NCBI GenBank assembly: GCA_938049225.1
Contig: CALICM010000023.1
Span: 1 to 64,000 of the forward strand
DNA length: 64,000 nucleotides
Reading direction: 5' to 3'
From: an uncultured Paracoccaceae bacterium
GTDB taxonomy: Bacteria > Pseudomonadota > Alphaproteobacteria > Rhodobacterales > Rhodobacteraceae
Part shown: piece by piece, positions 55,348-64,000 of the stretch
Position numbering within the stretch: position 1 is the first letter of the stretch
Layout: every line of letters starts with the position of its first letter
Program-made: the position numbers and the translations under genes
Notes under the pieces: model-generated
Seen by the model: only the letters and a program-made list of their open reading frames with translations
Told to the model about the DNA's origin: nothing
Databases searched by the model: none

Positions 55348-56181
55348 ATGACGACGCAAACACCGCCAAAACGCAGCCGCGGCCGCCCCCGCAACGCGTT
55401 CTCAGACAGTTCAGCCGGGACGGTTCAATCGCTGGACCGTGCCTTGACGATCCTGCGTGGCCTGGCGCGTCAGGGCAGGGCGACGCTGACGGACATCTCA
55501 CTCAGCATCGGCGTGCCGACGGCCACCACGCATAGGATCCTGAATACGCTGCAAGGCCAGGGTTTCGCCGAGTTTGATGATAACACCCAAGAATGGATGG
55601 TGGGGGTCGAGGCGTTTCGCACTGGTGCGGCCTTTGTTCAACGGTCAGGGCTGGCGGAACTGGCCCGCCCGGTGATGCGCGGCCTGATGGCCGAGACCGG
55701 CGAGACAGCGAACTTGGCCGTGGTGCACGGTGGCGATGTGGTCTTTGTCGACCAGGTCGAGACGCAAAACCCCATACGCGCCTTCTTTCAGCCAGGTGTG
55801 CGCGCGCGGATGCATGCCTCGGGCACCGGAAAGGCGCTGTTGGCTGAAATGGACCGCACCCGGGTCGAGGCGCTGATCCGCCGCAATGGGCTAGAGGGGT
55901 ACACCCCGAACACGTTGAGCACGCCGGACGCGTTGTTCGCCGATCTCGATCAGATCCGCGCCCGGGGCTGGTCCTTTGACAACGAGGAACGCTATGCGGG
56001 GATGAGTTGCATCGGTGCTGCGATCTTGGATGCCAGCGGCGAGCCTGTGGCGGGGATCTCGGTCTCGGGGCCCACGACCCGTTTTGGCAGCCAGGATGTG
56101 GCCGAGATCGGTCCCCGGGTGCGTCGTGCGGCCCGCGATATTTCCACCGCATTGGGGTGGCAAGGCAGCACCGCTGTCTGA
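55348..56181 (+). CDS. bhcR: IclR-family regulator of the beta-hydroxyaspartate cluster
   Basis: 277-residue IclR regulator. A basic N-terminus (KRSRGRPRNA) leads into a winged helix (SLDRALTILRGLARQG; TLTDISLSIGVPTATTHRILN, about residues 30-85) and an effector domain (GETANLAVVHGGDVVFVDQVE; ARMHASGTGKALLAEM; SFDNEERYAGMSCIGAAILD). BhcR in Paracoccus senses glyoxylate and controls the divergent bhc operon, and the layout here is the same. The start is ATG 55348, preceded by GAGGCG; the open frame to 55252 is AT-rich and unlike the gene. The cytochrome P450 follows on the same strand. Confidence 0.94.
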   Translation: MTTQTPPKRSRGRPRNAFSDSSAGTVQSLDRALTILRGLARQGRATLTDISLSIGVPTATTHRILNTLQGQGFAEFDDNTQEWMVGVEAFRTGAAFVQRSGLAELARPVMRGLMAETGETANLAVVHGGDVVFVDQVETQNPIRAFFQPGVRARMHASGTGKALLAEMDRTRVEALIRRNGLEGYTPNTLSTPDALFADLDQIRARGWSFDNEERYAGMSCIGAAILDASGEPVAGISVSGPTTRFGSQDVAEIGPRVRRAARDISTALGWQGSTAV

Positions 56182-56280
56182 TGCGGGGCAGGGCCTTGGT
56201 GGACAGTGCCGATGTGGCACGGTATCTGCAACCAACCCGCTTTCGTGGCGCCCGATGGCGTTGCCCCAATGGACACCAGC

Positions 56281-57687
56281 ATGACCCAAAACCGCCCGCA
56301 TAGCGACTTGTTCCGCCCCGCGGCACCCGTCCCACCGCCCAGTCGTCCGCGGTTTAGTCAGGTCATTCGCGGTATGCTACGGGCCGATTTCTCGCATTTT
56401 TCGATCAAGGCCTATGAAAAGGCGGTCTACCCCATCCCAACTTTGGGTCGCCGCGTGTTAATGCCTGTGCGCCCCAAGCCGCTGCGAACAGTCCTGGCCG
56501 AGCAACACCCAAATTACCCCAAAAGCCAGGTCATGCAGCGGCTGCTGGCCCCGTTGATCAATGATGGAATGTTCGTCGCCAATGGCGACATCTGGGCCCG
56601 CAAACGGCGGATGTTGGAGCCGACGCTGGAACTGTCACGCCTCAAGGTGTTTCTGCCGCTGATGCAGGGGGCGGTCGATGACATGATCGCTCGCCTGCGG
56701 GCGCGTCCCGACACGGCGATGGATGTCGACATTGAAACGATGCGGGTGACCGCCGATATCCTGTGCCGCACCATGTTCTCGGAACGGGTCACGGCGGAGT
56801 TTGTGGACGAACTGGCCGAGGCTTTTCGCCGCTATCAGGCCAGCACGCCCGAGTTCATGGCGCTCGAGGTGATGGGCCTGCCGTTTTGGGTGCTGCCGCA
56901 TCGGGTTCTGAAGACGCGCCGCACCAGCAGGCAAATCCGCGAGATGTTGGCGCGCCTGGTTCGCCAGCGCCTGGCCACTCCGGAAGAGGAACGACCCGAC
57001 GATCTGCTAAGCTCCATGATCGCGGCGCATGACACAGTGACCGGTCATCGATTTTCCGAGGCTGAGCTGATCGACGAAGTGGTGATTTTCTTTATCGCGG
57101 GGCACGAAACCTCGGCCAGCGCATTGTCTTGGGCGTTGTATTTGCTGGCGAACGACCAAGCGGCGCAGACCCGTCTGCGGGACGAGGTAGAAACGACACT
57201 TCCGCCCGGCCCGATTGCGTTTTCGAACCTGCGCAAACTGCGGTTCACGCGTGATGTGTTTCGCGAGTCCCTGCGGCTGTATCCGCCGGTCACTTGTTAT
57301 TTGCGCGACCCCCAGGACCAGGCGGATTTGGGTCGCACCCGGGTTCGCGCGCGCGATCTGATCGCGGTTGTGCCGTGGTTCGTGCACCGCAGCCCGAAGA
57401 ACTGGTCGCACCCCAACCTGTTTGATCCGGATCGGTTCCAGACCGAAGGGGGGCGCGAGTCGACCCGAAAATCCTATATTCCGTTTAACACCGGTCCTCG
57501 GGCCTGTTCGGGGGCCGCCTTTGCCACGCAGGAAGCTTTGTTGATCCTGTCGGCTGTGATCCGCAACTTTCAAGTCGATCCGGTTGCCGGGCACACCCCG
57601 CAACCTGCCGCGTGGATGACCCAGCGGTCACGCAATGGTGTCTGGTTAAACCTGGTACCGCGCACCTCGGCATCGGCTCAGACTTAG
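56281..57687 (+). CDS. Cytochrome P450
   Basis: 468-residue soluble P450. The oxygen-binding I-helix is FFIAGHETSASALSW, the ExxR motif is in FRESLRLYPPVTCY, and the heme loop is FNTGPRACSGAAFA with ligand Cys at about residue 409. The size and the late-position motifs fit the CYP fatty-acid/alkane or secondary-metabolite groups (CYP4-like), but the substrate is unknown. No ferredoxin or reductase gene is adjacent, so electrons must come from elsewhere. The start is ATG 56281 or 56269; upstream residues in the frame lack family character, and the ribosome site is weak. It converges with the kinase gene over 71 bp. Confidence 0.92.
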   Translation: MTQNRPHSDLFRPAAPVPPPSRPRFSQVIRGMLRADFSHFSIKAYEKAVYPIPTLGRRVLMPVRPKPLRTVLAEQHPNYPKSQVMQRLLAPLINDGMFVANGDIWARKRRMLEPTLELSRLKVFLPLMQGAVDDMIARLRARPDTAMDVDIETMRVTADILCRTMFSERVTAEFVDELAEAFRRYQASTPEFMALEVMGLPFWVLPHRVLKTRRTSRQIREMLARLVRQRLATPEEERPDDLLSSMIAAHDTVTGHRFSEAELIDEVVIFFIAGHETSASALSWALYLLANDQAAQTRLRDEVETTLPPGPIAFSNLRKLRFTRDVFRESLRLYPPVTCYLRDPQDQADLGRTRVRARDLIAVVPWFVHRSPKNWSHPNLFDPDRFQTEGGRESTRKSYIPFNTGPRACSGAAFATQEALLILSAVIRNFQVDPVAGHTPQPAAWMTQRSRNGVWLNLVPRTSASAQT

Positions 57688-57758
57688 GCTGGTCCTGGCA
57701 CGGATTTGTGCAGCTTCTTTGACAATGTAAAGTGCCGCAAAGGCGAACACAGACGGCA

Positions 57759-59987
57759 TCACAACCGACTGGGGCGTTCCGCACCCAAGCCGCTCGGGTC
57801 GACTTGGGTTAAGAAATGGGACAGTTTGTGGGTGTCGATGGGTTTAGGGAGCAGGTCGATGCCCAGATCGGCGCAGGTACGGCGCAGTGTCTTTCCGCGG
57901 TTGGCTGAGATGATGCGCGTGGGCACCGGACCGTGGATTTGGGTGATGGCCCTATAAAGCTCGGTGCCCAGGTGGCCGGTGCCCAACTGGTAATCCAACA
58001 ACATCGCATCCGGTGTCAGTTCGATCTCTGACAGCAACTCAAGGGCTGCTTGTGCATCTTGGGCGTGGATCACTTCAGCCCCCCAACTCTCGATCATCAA
58101 TGTGATTGCATGGGCCAGTTGCAGGTCATTCTCGACCAATAGAACGATCAGGCCTTGGTGCGACACGCTGTTCAACGGGCCGGCGTCGTCGGATGGCAAG
58201 GGCCGCAGGGCGGGGCTTTCGTGCACTGGTACATCTAGTGAAAAACAGCTGCCCTGACCCGGTGCTGACCACAGGCCCAGGGGGTGGCCCAGGTTCGCGC
58301 AGGCGCGCTCGACAATCGCCAGGCCCAAGCCCAAACCACCCTCGGCCCCTGCGGGGCTCAAGCGATGAAACTCTTGAAAGATTGTCGTTTGATCTTCCTC
58401 GGCGATCCCGCGGCCGCTATCCCAAACCTCGATCCGTGCGGAGCCGCCGTTACGGCGTACGCCGACGATGACTTTTCCGCGGTCCGTATAGCGGATCGCG
58501 TTCGAGACCAGATTTTGCATTATGCGACGCAAGTAACCCGGATCACTTTTGACGGTCAGTGCGGTGTCGACCATGCGCAGATCCAGGCCTTTCGCCTGGG
58601 CCACCAACCCTAATTCGTCACGCAACGGTCCAAGGATGGCCCTCAGGCGCACGGGCTGGATTTCAAACGCCGCTTTGCCCGAGTCGAGCCTTGAGATATC
58701 GAGTAGGGCTTCGATGATGCTTTCGACACTGTCGAGGGCGGTTTCCGCCTTGCTGATCACATCGAGCGTGTCACTATTGGTAGCACGGTCCGCAAGGGAC
58801 GAGACGAAGAGTTTCGCCGCTGAGAGTGGTTGCAACAGATCATGGCTGGCCGCCGCCACAAACCTGGATTTCGACGCATTGGCACGTTCAGCCGCCTCCA
58901 ATGCATCGCCCAATTCAAGAGTGCGTTCCTGGACGCGGCGCTCAAGATGCTCGTTCATCTCGAACAGCGCGCGTGCGGCGGCGCGTTCGGCTGTGACATC
59001 GGTGAAGCTGATGACAAAACCACGGTCCGGCATTTCTTGCGCAAAGACGCTGAGGGTTTGTTCGCCGCCGCGCCTTACCTCAAAGGCAATCGGGCGGCGG
59101 CCCGCACCTGCGTCCGCCCAGCGGGTCAGATGGCCTGCATCAAACCCCGAGCCAAAGACCAACTGGTCCTGTAGGCGGTTCAAAAGGGTCGAGAAGCTTT
59201 GGCCCAAAGCGGTGCGCTGCGCGGGCAGATCCAAAAGGCTGTCCATCTTTTTGTTCCAGCCGACCAGGTTCTTGTCATGGTCGAAAATGCACACGCCCTG
59301 GTTCAAATGGTCCAGCGTGGCGCGGAAAATCTGTGCCTGCTGGTCGCGCATCTTGTCGCGCTCTTGCCGCTCCAGCCGGATGATATCCGTCACATCCGTT
59401 TGCAAAATCACCGTGCCGCCGCGCGCGGTCCGATGCTCACTGACTTGCAACCAGCGGTCCCTGATCAAGCTGACATTGAACACGACATGGCTGTCGCCAT
59501 GCCGGGCCAGCCGCCGTTTTGCCCAAGTTTCGGGGGTTTCCCCGTCGGGCAAAGCCAGAAAACGGCTGCTCGAAACAAGTGCGACATAGTCCGCAAAGGC
59601 AAGCCCCTCGACCAGTCTGGCTTCGACATCCAGCAGGTCGCGGCAAAAGCGGCTGTTGGACAAGACGAGACGATCCGTGGGGTCGAACAAGGCGAAGCCC
59701 TCGCTGATCGTCTCGATCGCTTCGTTCAGATTGGCGCGTGCCGTTTCGGTCTCGACATTCGCCTCTTCCAGCCGGGCGTTTGATTCTTGCAGCAGATCTA
59801 GCGTGCGTTCCAGGTCCAGCGTCCGCTCGCGCACCCGCGCTTCCAGAAGCGCGGCACGTTCAAATTGAGCGTAGGCCAGGCCAGACTGCTCGGTGGTCTG
59901 CTCGACCCGGCGCATCAGTGATTGGGTGATTTGCAGCAGTTTTTCGTTCTGCCGCTCGATCGTGTCCGAAGGGTTGACCAGCGACAT
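57759..59987 (-). CDS. PAS-containing hybrid histidine kinase
   Basis: 742-residue cytoplasmic hybrid kinase. A long N-terminal coiled coil (about residues 10-95) leads to two PAS-type domains (near 90-200 and 215-330; GFALFDPTDRLVLSNSRF and GVCIFDHDKNLVGWNK). A HisKA domain (phospho-His in AAASHDLLQPLSAAK) and HATPase (NLVSNAIRYTDRG; GGLGLGLAIVERA) follow, then a C-terminal receiver with acceptor Asp in AMLLDYQLG. No membrane helix is seen. The layout resembles the NahK/ErcS' kinases that help control PQQ alcohol dehydrogenases in Pseudomonas. Its start overlaps the FIST gene's stop by 1 bp, and the LuxR regulator follows just upstream, so the three form one signalling unit. Confidence 0.92.
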   Translation of the reverse strand: MSLVNPSDTIERQNEKLLQITQSLMRRVEQTTEQSGLAYAQFERAALLEARVRERTLDLERTLDLLQESNARLEEANVETETARANLNEAIETISEGFALFDPTDRLVLSNSRFCRDLLDVEARLVEGLAFADYVALVSSSRFLALPDGETPETWAKRRLARHGDSHVVFNVSLIRDRWLQVSEHRTARGGTVILQTDVTDIIRLERQERDKMRDQQAQIFRATLDHLNQGVCIFDHDKNLVGWNKKMDSLLDLPAQRTALGQSFSTLLNRLQDQLVFGSGFDAGHLTRWADAGAGRRPIAFEVRRGGEQTLSVFAQEMPDRGFVISFTDVTAERAAARALFEMNEHLERRVQERTLELGDALEAAERANASKSRFVAAASHDLLQPLSAAKLFVSSLADRATNSDTLDVISKAETALDSVESIIEALLDISRLDSGKAAFEIQPVRLRAILGPLRDELGLVAQAKGLDLRMVDTALTVKSDPGYLRRIMQNLVSNAIRYTDRGKVIVGVRRNGGSARIEVWDSGRGIAEEDQTTIFQEFHRLSPAGAEGGLGLGLAIVERACANLGHPLGLWSAPGQGSCFSLDVPVHESPALRPLPSDDAGPLNSVSHQGLIVLLVENDLQLAHAITLMIESWGAEVIHAQDAQAALELLSEIELTPDAMLLDYQLGTGHLGTELYRAITQIHGPVPTRIISANRGKTLRRTCADLGIDLLPKPIDTHKLSHFLTQVDPSGLGAERPSRL

Positions 59988-61186
59988 CAGGACACGTCGC
60001 CCCGCGCCGGGTACAGGGCGACGCCCGTCATCGTGTGGTTGACATGCAGCGCCCCGATCTGCTCGCCATAGGTGGAAAAGCCCAGCACGTGATGTTTTGA
60101 AAGTATGGTCGAGACGTCGCGGGTCATTTGGATTTGCGCAGCCTCGATCCGGCGCAAGATACAGTCGCAGCCGATGATATCGCTGGGCGGGCCGTTGTCG
60201 GACAACTCCGAGAGTTTTTGGTCCAGATGCGGCGCCATCTGCAACGGCTCGGCCACGGTCAGCACCATGCCTTCGTCAATCGCCGAGAAAAACACCAACT
60301 CGCCCGAGGTATTGACCCGCTGGATGGCGCGCACATGGTGTGTCCCGCCGATCCGCACCACAACGGGGTGTGCGGCAAAGGTAAACTGATCCAATTGCGC
60401 TGGGTCCTTGCCAACGATGCGGGCGTATTCCTGCGCTGCGGGTTCGGCATTGATGGATTTGACGATCCGCTTGTCGGGATCCGCATCGGTGACAACCATC
60501 CGCTGGCCGGTCGGTACAAGATGGTTCAGGCTAAAGACCCGGGTTTGATGATCCGTGCGCACCAGGGTCAGCACGGCGGCATTGCTGCGCACCTGCCCAT
60601 TCAGCGCGACCTGGGTCCGCTCAAAAGTGGTCCCATCGCCCGCCGAGCCGCCGAACAACGGCAGATCCCGCAGGGCGGGCGAGATTGTGGCCGTCAGTAC
60701 ATCCTCCTTTAACGACAGTCCATCAACCACCAGGAAGGCAAAGCCCTGGGGCTTGTCCGGCTGCGCGCGTTCCATGGTGACGCGGGTCAGGGCAATTTTG
60801 TCGATCAGGCTTTGGGTGTCGATATCATTCAAAGGGTCGATCATCAGGCAGGTGGCCGCGAAATGATCCGCCGGCAAACCCACGGCCACGATCAGCCCGT
60901 CCTCGTAGCCATGCATGCCGATCTCGCCTGCTGTGGTGCATGCCACGACGTTTGTATCGGGAAAGGCGTTGTTGGCTTTGGCAACAATCTGGGAAAAGGG
61001 GGCGCTGTTGCAGACAAAAAGAAACAGTACGGCAAGGTCTTGTTGGCCAAGCAAAGCTTTGAGCGTTTCAATCGGGGTCGGTGATGCGCAGTCTACCTGT
61101 GCGGTGCAAAGTGTCGGCGTAGGCGTCAGTTTGACGCCGGTGCGACTTTCGCTGTGGCTGCCTTCGTCCGGCATAATCTCCGACAT
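59987..61186 (-). CDS. FIST-domain sensor protein
   Basis: 399-residue protein of FIST_N (about residues 45-235) and FIST_C (about 240-385) domains: VACTTAGEIGMHGYEDGLIV; LPLFGGSAGDGTTFE; VFFSAIDEGMVLTVAEP; GCDCILRR and STYGEQIGALHVNHTMTGVALYP. FIST domains are predicted to sense small ligands, perhaps amino acids, and are usually encoded beside histidine kinases. It has no signal peptide or membrane segment and probably passes a signal to the adjacent kinase. It overlaps the kinase start by 1 bp (TGATG) and starts 26 bp after the LuxR-type regulator. Its ligand is unknown. Confidence 0.92.
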   Translation of the reverse strand: MSEIMPDEGSHSESRTGVKLTPTPTLCTAQVDCASPTPIETLKALLGQQDLAVLFLFVCNSAPFSQIVAKANNAFPDTNVVACTTAGEIGMHGYEDGLIVAVGLPADHFAATCLMIDPLNDIDTQSLIDKIALTRVTMERAQPDKPQGFAFLVVDGLSLKEDVLTATISPALRDLPLFGGSAGDGTTFERTQVALNGQVRSNAAVLTLVRTDHQTRVFSLNHLVPTGQRMVVTDADPDKRIVKSINAEPAAQEYARIVGKDPAQLDQFTFAAHPVVVRIGGTHHVRAIQRVNTSGELVFFSAIDEGMVLTVAEPLQMAPHLDQKLSELSDNGPPSDIIGCDCILRRIEAAQIQMTRDVSTILSKHHVLGFSTYGEQIGALHVNHTMTGVALYPARGDVS

Positions 61187-61212
61187 CCCCCCAGGGGGGC
61201 AGGATAAAAGCG

Positions 61213-61911
61213 TCAGTCGGCGGAAGGCAAGACATTTGCAAATTTGGCGTCTTGGGCGACCAAGACCGCCTGGGTTCGGCTTTGCACGCCCAATTTGCGC
61301 ATAATCGCCGTCACATGTGCTTTGACGGTCGTCTCGGCAATCGACAGATCATAGGCGATTTGCTTGTTCAGCTTGCCCTCGCAGATCAGCTGCAAAATGC
61401 GTCCCTGTTGATTGGTCAAGGAGGCGAGGCGCAGCAGTGTGTCCTCGGCCTCGGCCGACCCTTCGACAAAACCGCTGGGTTTAAAGATACCGCCCTGTCG
61501 GATCGCCATGATCGCCTCTTTAAAGACCGAGCGTCGGCTGTGCTTGGGCACGAAGCCTGACGCGCCCGCCGCGATCGCGCCGCTGATAATCGAGTTATCG
61601 GTCATGGAAGACACGATGATGATCGGCGTTTTTTCGGCCTTACGTTTCATGCGGATCAGCCCGTCCAGCCCTTGGACGTCAGGCAGGTTCAGATCCAGCA
61701 AGATCAACGTTGGTGGGATGGCGCGATCTAGCAACTGCAGGGCAACCTCCATGCGATCCGCTGTCATCACCTCGGTGAAATCGGCGACCGTTTTCAGCGT
61801 CAGTTCCAAAGCGTCGCAAAACAGGGGGTGGTCATCGACGACCAAAGCCCAGCCGTTGTCGGAAAATCCGGAAATGGGGGCAGAGGCTGATCGCGGCATC
61901 ATGGATACCAT
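61213..61911 (-). CDS. NarL/LuxR-type response regulator
   Basis: 232-residue regulator with a receiver domain (VVDDHPLFCDALE; phospho-acceptor Asp in ILLDLNLPDVQG; Lys in GFVPKHSRR) and a C-terminal LuxR-type helix-turn-helix (GKLNKQIAYDLSIAETTVKAHVTAIMRKLGV). It is the likely output of the neighbouring kinase, and the PQQ dehydrogenase gene, 98 bp upstream, is its likeliest target, as in EraR/AgmR-type systems. Three Met codons (61911, 61902, 61899) could start it. The frame runs to 62211 but overlaps the dehydrogenase and a terminator, so the long form is rejected. Ribosome site weak. Confidence 0.9.
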   Translation of the reverse strand: MVSMMPRSASAPISGFSDNGWALVVDDHPLFCDALELTLKTVADFTEVMTADRMEVALQLLDRAIPPTLILLDLNLPDVQGLDGLIRMKRKAEKTPIIIVSSMTDNSIISGAIAAGASGFVPKHSRRSVFKEAIMAIRQGGIFKPSGFVEGSAEAEDTLLRLASLTNQQGRILQLICEGKLNKQIAYDLSIAETTVKAHVTAIMRKLGVQSRTQAVLVAQDAKFANVLPSAD

Positions 61912-61961
61912 TCTAATCGGGGCTTGTGGCCCGGTCACGTGGCAATAAGCCTTAGCGAACG

Positions 61962-61991
61962 AAAAAGCGCACCCCTTTAACAGGGATGCGC
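61962..61991 (-). terminator. Rho-independent terminator of the PQQ dehydrogenase gene
   Basis: On the minus strand GCGCATCCCT-GTTAA-AGGGGTGCGC forms a 10-bp stem with one T-G wobble, followed directly by TTTTT. It starts 19 bp after the dehydrogenase stop and separates that transcript from the regulator operon. Confidence 0.88.
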
Positions 61992-62009
61992 CCTTCGGAT
62001 CCAGCGAAC

Positions 62010-63770
62010 TTACTTCGACGCCAGTTGCTCTGGCAGCCGGAAAGTCCACAGCGTGCCACCTTGGTTCAAGTAGCTTACCTGTTTGGCGACCTCGCCGCCC
62101 CACAAAGGCACAGCGCCGCCCCAGCCCGAGATGACGGTTAAATACTGCTCGCCATCCTGCTCCCAAGTGATCGGCTGGCCGATCACACCCGAGCCGGTTT
62201 GGAATGACCACAGTTCTTCACCCGTCTCGTCGTCAAAGGCGATGAACTTGCCTTCGGGCGTGCCGGTGAAAACCAAGCCGCCTGCAGTGGTCATCACACC
62301 ACCCCACAGCGGGCTTGGGTTTTTGACCTCCCATTTGATCTCGCCCGTGTCTGGGTCGATGGCTTTCAGGCTGCCGATATGGTCCTCGTAGTTCGGCTTG
62401 ATGGTAAAGCCCGAACCCAGATAGGCGGCCCCTTTCTTATAGGTGATGGGCTCGTTCCAGATGTCCATGCCCCATTCGTTTGAGGGAACATAGAATAGGC
62501 CTGTCTTGGGCGAATGCGCCATCGGCATCCAGTTCTTGCCGCCCAGGAACGAGGGGGAAGCGAAAACCACCTCACCCTTTTTGCCATCTGCCGCCGTCGC
62601 TGGGTCGCCAGGGCGATTGGCCTCAACAAAGATCGGGCGCCCGTTCTCGTCGATCCCCTCGGCCCAGCTGATGTCCTTTACAAAAGGCACAGCGCTGACA
62701 AAGGCGCCATCCTCGCGGTTGAGGACATAGAAAAAGCCGTTGCGGTCCGCCGTGGCAAAGCGCTTGTTGCCATCGCGATCTTCATAGGCCACGACCTCGT
62801 TCACGCCGTCATAGTCCCAACCCTCGCGCGGGGTGGTCTGGAAATGCCATTTGATCTCGCCTGTCGCGGGATCTATCCCCAGACGCGAGGCGGCATAAAG
62901 ATTGTCGCCTTCGGTCCCCTCAGGATTGCCAGCCGAACGCAGCCAAGAATTCCAGGGCGCCGGGTTGCCTGTGCCAAAGACCAACGTGTCGGTGTCCGCA
63001 TCATACGAGCCGCCCAGCCAGGTTGCCCCGCCACCGGTTTTCCACATGTCGCCAGGCCAAGTGGCGTTCAGCGTGCCGGTCATGGTGCTTTCTTCGCCGT
63101 CCAGCGTGCCCATGTGCCCTTCGATCACAGGGCGGGTCCAGACCAGATCGCCGGTTTCCGCGTCGCGGGCCTGAACCTCGCCCACGATCCCGAACTCACC
63201 GCCCGAGTTGCCGGTGATGATCAGCCCGTTCACGATCAAAGGCGCCGCAGTATAGCTGTAGCCCGCCTTGTAATCGGCGATTTTCTTGTTCCAAACCACA
63301 TCGCCGGTCTTGGCGTTCAGCGCTACGATCCGTGCGTCTAGCGTCCCGAAATAGACGTTCTCGCCATAGATCGCGGCGCCCCGGTTCACCACGTCGCAAC
63401 AGGGCAGAATGCCCTCGGGCAGGCGGGCATCGTATTGCCAAAGCTCTTGCCCGGTTTTCACATCAATCGCATAGAGCCGCGAGTAGGAGCCGGTGATATA
63501 CATGATCCCGTCGTGCACGATCGGCTGAGTCTCTTGCCCACGCTGCTTTTCGCCACCCAAACTGAAGGCCCAGGCGGGGACCAGGTTCTGGACGTTTTCC
63601 TTGTTCAGAATGTCCATCGGCGAATAGCGCTGCAAATGCCGCCCCATGCCATTGGTCAACACGTCATCGACGGACGCGGTATCGTTCAGTAGATCTTCCT
63701 CGGTGACATCGGCATAGGCGGTGTTTGCCGCCATCAGCCCCAGTGTCACGGCAATAATGAACCTGTTCAT
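62010..63770 (-). CDS. PQQ-dependent alcohol dehydrogenase with lanthanide-type Asp pair
   Basis: 586-residue periplasmic quinoprotein with a signal peptide ([11 protein letters not shown] to about residue 20, ending TAYA). Eight-bladed propeller motifs are present. The vicinal Cys124-Cys125 disulfide is in [11 protein letters not shown], and the metal ligands are Glu192 (GGEFG), Asn269 (GTGNPAPW) and the catalytic Asp319. Two residues later, Asp321 (GWDYDGVNE) is the extra acid that marks lanthanide-dependent enzymes such as XoxF, ExaF and PedH. The ligand segments ([18 protein letters not shown]) resemble the ethanol-dehydrogenase branch rather than methanol dehydrogenase. The start at 63770 has GGAGGAAA. 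It oxidises primary alcohols and passes electrons to a cytochrome c. A terminator follows. Confidence 0.94.
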   Translation of the reverse strand: MNRFIIAVTLGLMAANTAYADVTEEDLLNDTASVDDVLTNGMGRHLQRYSPMDILNKENVQNLVPAWAFSLGGEKQRGQETQPIVHDGIMYITGSYSRLYAIDVKTGQELWQYDARLPEGILPCCDVVNRGAAIYGENVYFGTLDARIVALNAKTGDVVWNKKIADYKAGYSYTAAPLIVNGLIITGNSGGEFGIVGEVQARDAETGDLVWTRPVIEGHMGTLDGEESTMTGTLNATWPGDMWKTGGGATWLGGSYDADTDTLVFGTGNPAPWNSWLRSAGNPEGTEGDNLYAASRLGIDPATGEIKWHFQTTPREGWDYDGVNEVVAYEDRDGNKRFATADRNGFFYVLNREDGAFVSAVPFVKDISWAEGIDENGRPIFVEANRPGDPATAADGKKGEVVFASPSFLGGKNWMPMAHSPKTGLFYVPSNEWGMDIWNEPITYKKGAAYLGSGFTIKPNYEDHIGSLKAIDPDTGEIKWEVKNPSPLWGGVMTTAGGLVFTGTPEGKFIAFDDETGEELWSFQTGSGVIGQPITWEQDGEQYLTVISGWGGAVPLWGGEVAKQVSYLNQGGTLWTFRLPEQLASK

Positions 63771-63878
63771 CCGGTTTCCTCCCATATGCCGTTGGTGTTG
63801 GGCAGCGTGTCAGATGCGGGGCGCCGCCCAACTCATATTCAGTATTCGCGTAAAGCTTGGGTCGGGGTATTGAACATT

Positions 63879-63892
63879 GGTCGTACGCGACC
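63879..63892. promoter_or_regulatory. GGTCG-TACG-CGACC inverted repeat in a divergent promoter region
   Basis: A perfect 5-bp inverted repeat with a 4-base spacer lies between the PQQ dehydrogenase gene and a divergent partial gene. It could be a site for the nearby LuxR-type regulator. The rest of the 184-bp gap shows nothing else recognisable. Confidence 0.35.
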
Positions 63893-63954
63893 CTGGACCA
63901 AAGTCCCAAGGCGGCTGATGCCGTGTCAGCATAAAGTGTCGGAGGAGGGGTAAT

Positions 63955-64000
63955 ATGCTGCGCATTCTACTGATGATCATCGCACTGGCGGGGCCGACCT
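63955..64000 (+). CDS. Partial gene with signal-peptide start, cut by the window end
   Basis: The sequence GGAGGAGGGG (63941-63950) is a strong ribosome site, five bases before ATG 63955. The first 15 codons give MLRILLMIIALAGPT, a typical hydrophobic signal peptide, after which the window ends. The product is exported. Genes beside PQQ dehydrogenases often encode a cytochrome c electron acceptor or a XoxJ-like periplasmic binding protein, so either is possible, but nothing more can be read here. Confidence 0.6.
   Translation, partial: MLRILLMIIALAGPT

Noticed and set aside
61213-62211. Long form of the LuxR-type regulator starting at 62211
   Set aside because: It would run through the terminator and into the PQQ dehydrogenase gene, and the extra 100 residues have no regulator-like sequence.

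Overview
The window is high-GC DNA from an alphaproteobacterium, most likely a Roseobacter-group member of the Rhodobacteraceae. The evidence is gene content and order: a divergent Lrp-type putR/putA pair, an imuA-imuB-dnaE2 cassette behind an alphaproteobacterial-type SOS box (GTTC-N7-GTTC), a complete bhcRABCD beta-hydroxyaspartate cluster, a TLESWS-type bacterial sodium channel, RTX proteins with type I secretion genes, and intergenic repeats containing CCTCCGGCGGGGATATTT. No rRNA, tRNA, CRISPR array, insertion sequence or phage gene was seen.

Layout. 0.3-13.3 kb: a 2,535-residue RTX/cadherin/LamG surface or secreted protein, followed by its probable type I secretion genes (two different ABC exporter subunits and an HlyD-type adaptor, coupled by ATGA overlaps). 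13.3-17.4 kb: proline catabolism (putR, putA). 17.4-19.0 kb: a serralysin-type zinc protease preceded by a 19-bp-periodic TTAACC array. 19.0-22.4 kb: an alpha/beta hydrolase and a MetE-like protein, a voltage-gated sodium channel and a small outer-membrane barrel. 22.6-23.4 kb: a membrane-bound LytTR regulator. 23.5-35.0 kb: a 12-gene leftward cluster with a sugar-type ABC importer, a LacI repressor, three NTF2/SnoaL-like proteins, a histidinol-dehydrogenase-like enzyme, a VOC protein, a Rid-family protein and a bicupin. A fourth SnoaL-like gene and a frameshifted MFS gene run divergently from the same promoter region. 37.3-43.3 kb: the SOS mutagenesis cassette. 43.4-49.2 kb: PfkB kinase, LysE exporter, IlvD/Edd dehydratase, sulfotransferase and GH13 glucosidase. 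49.2-56.2 kb: an aldehyde dehydrogenase and the bhc cluster. 56.3-57.7 kb: cytochrome P450. 57.8-64.0 kb: hybrid histidine kinase, FIST sensor protein, LuxR-type response regulator and a PQQ alcohol dehydrogenase carrying the lanthanide-type Asp pair.

How the genes work together. The bhc genes convert glyoxylate plus glycine to oxaloacetate. The kinase/FIST/LuxR genes are well placed to control the PQQ dehydrogenase. The best candidate for an undescribed system is the LacI/SnoaL cluster. An 18-bp pseudo-palindrome, identical at 17 of 18 positions, lies both in its divergent promoter and 46 bp upstream of the distant MetE-like/hydrolase operon. This suggests one regulon for uptake and breakdown of an unknown, possibly methylated or nitrogen-containing, substrate. 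The second most unusual item is the ABC exporter pair, in which neither composite ATP site looks complete.

All functional names come from reading motifs and family resemblance by eye. No database search was run.
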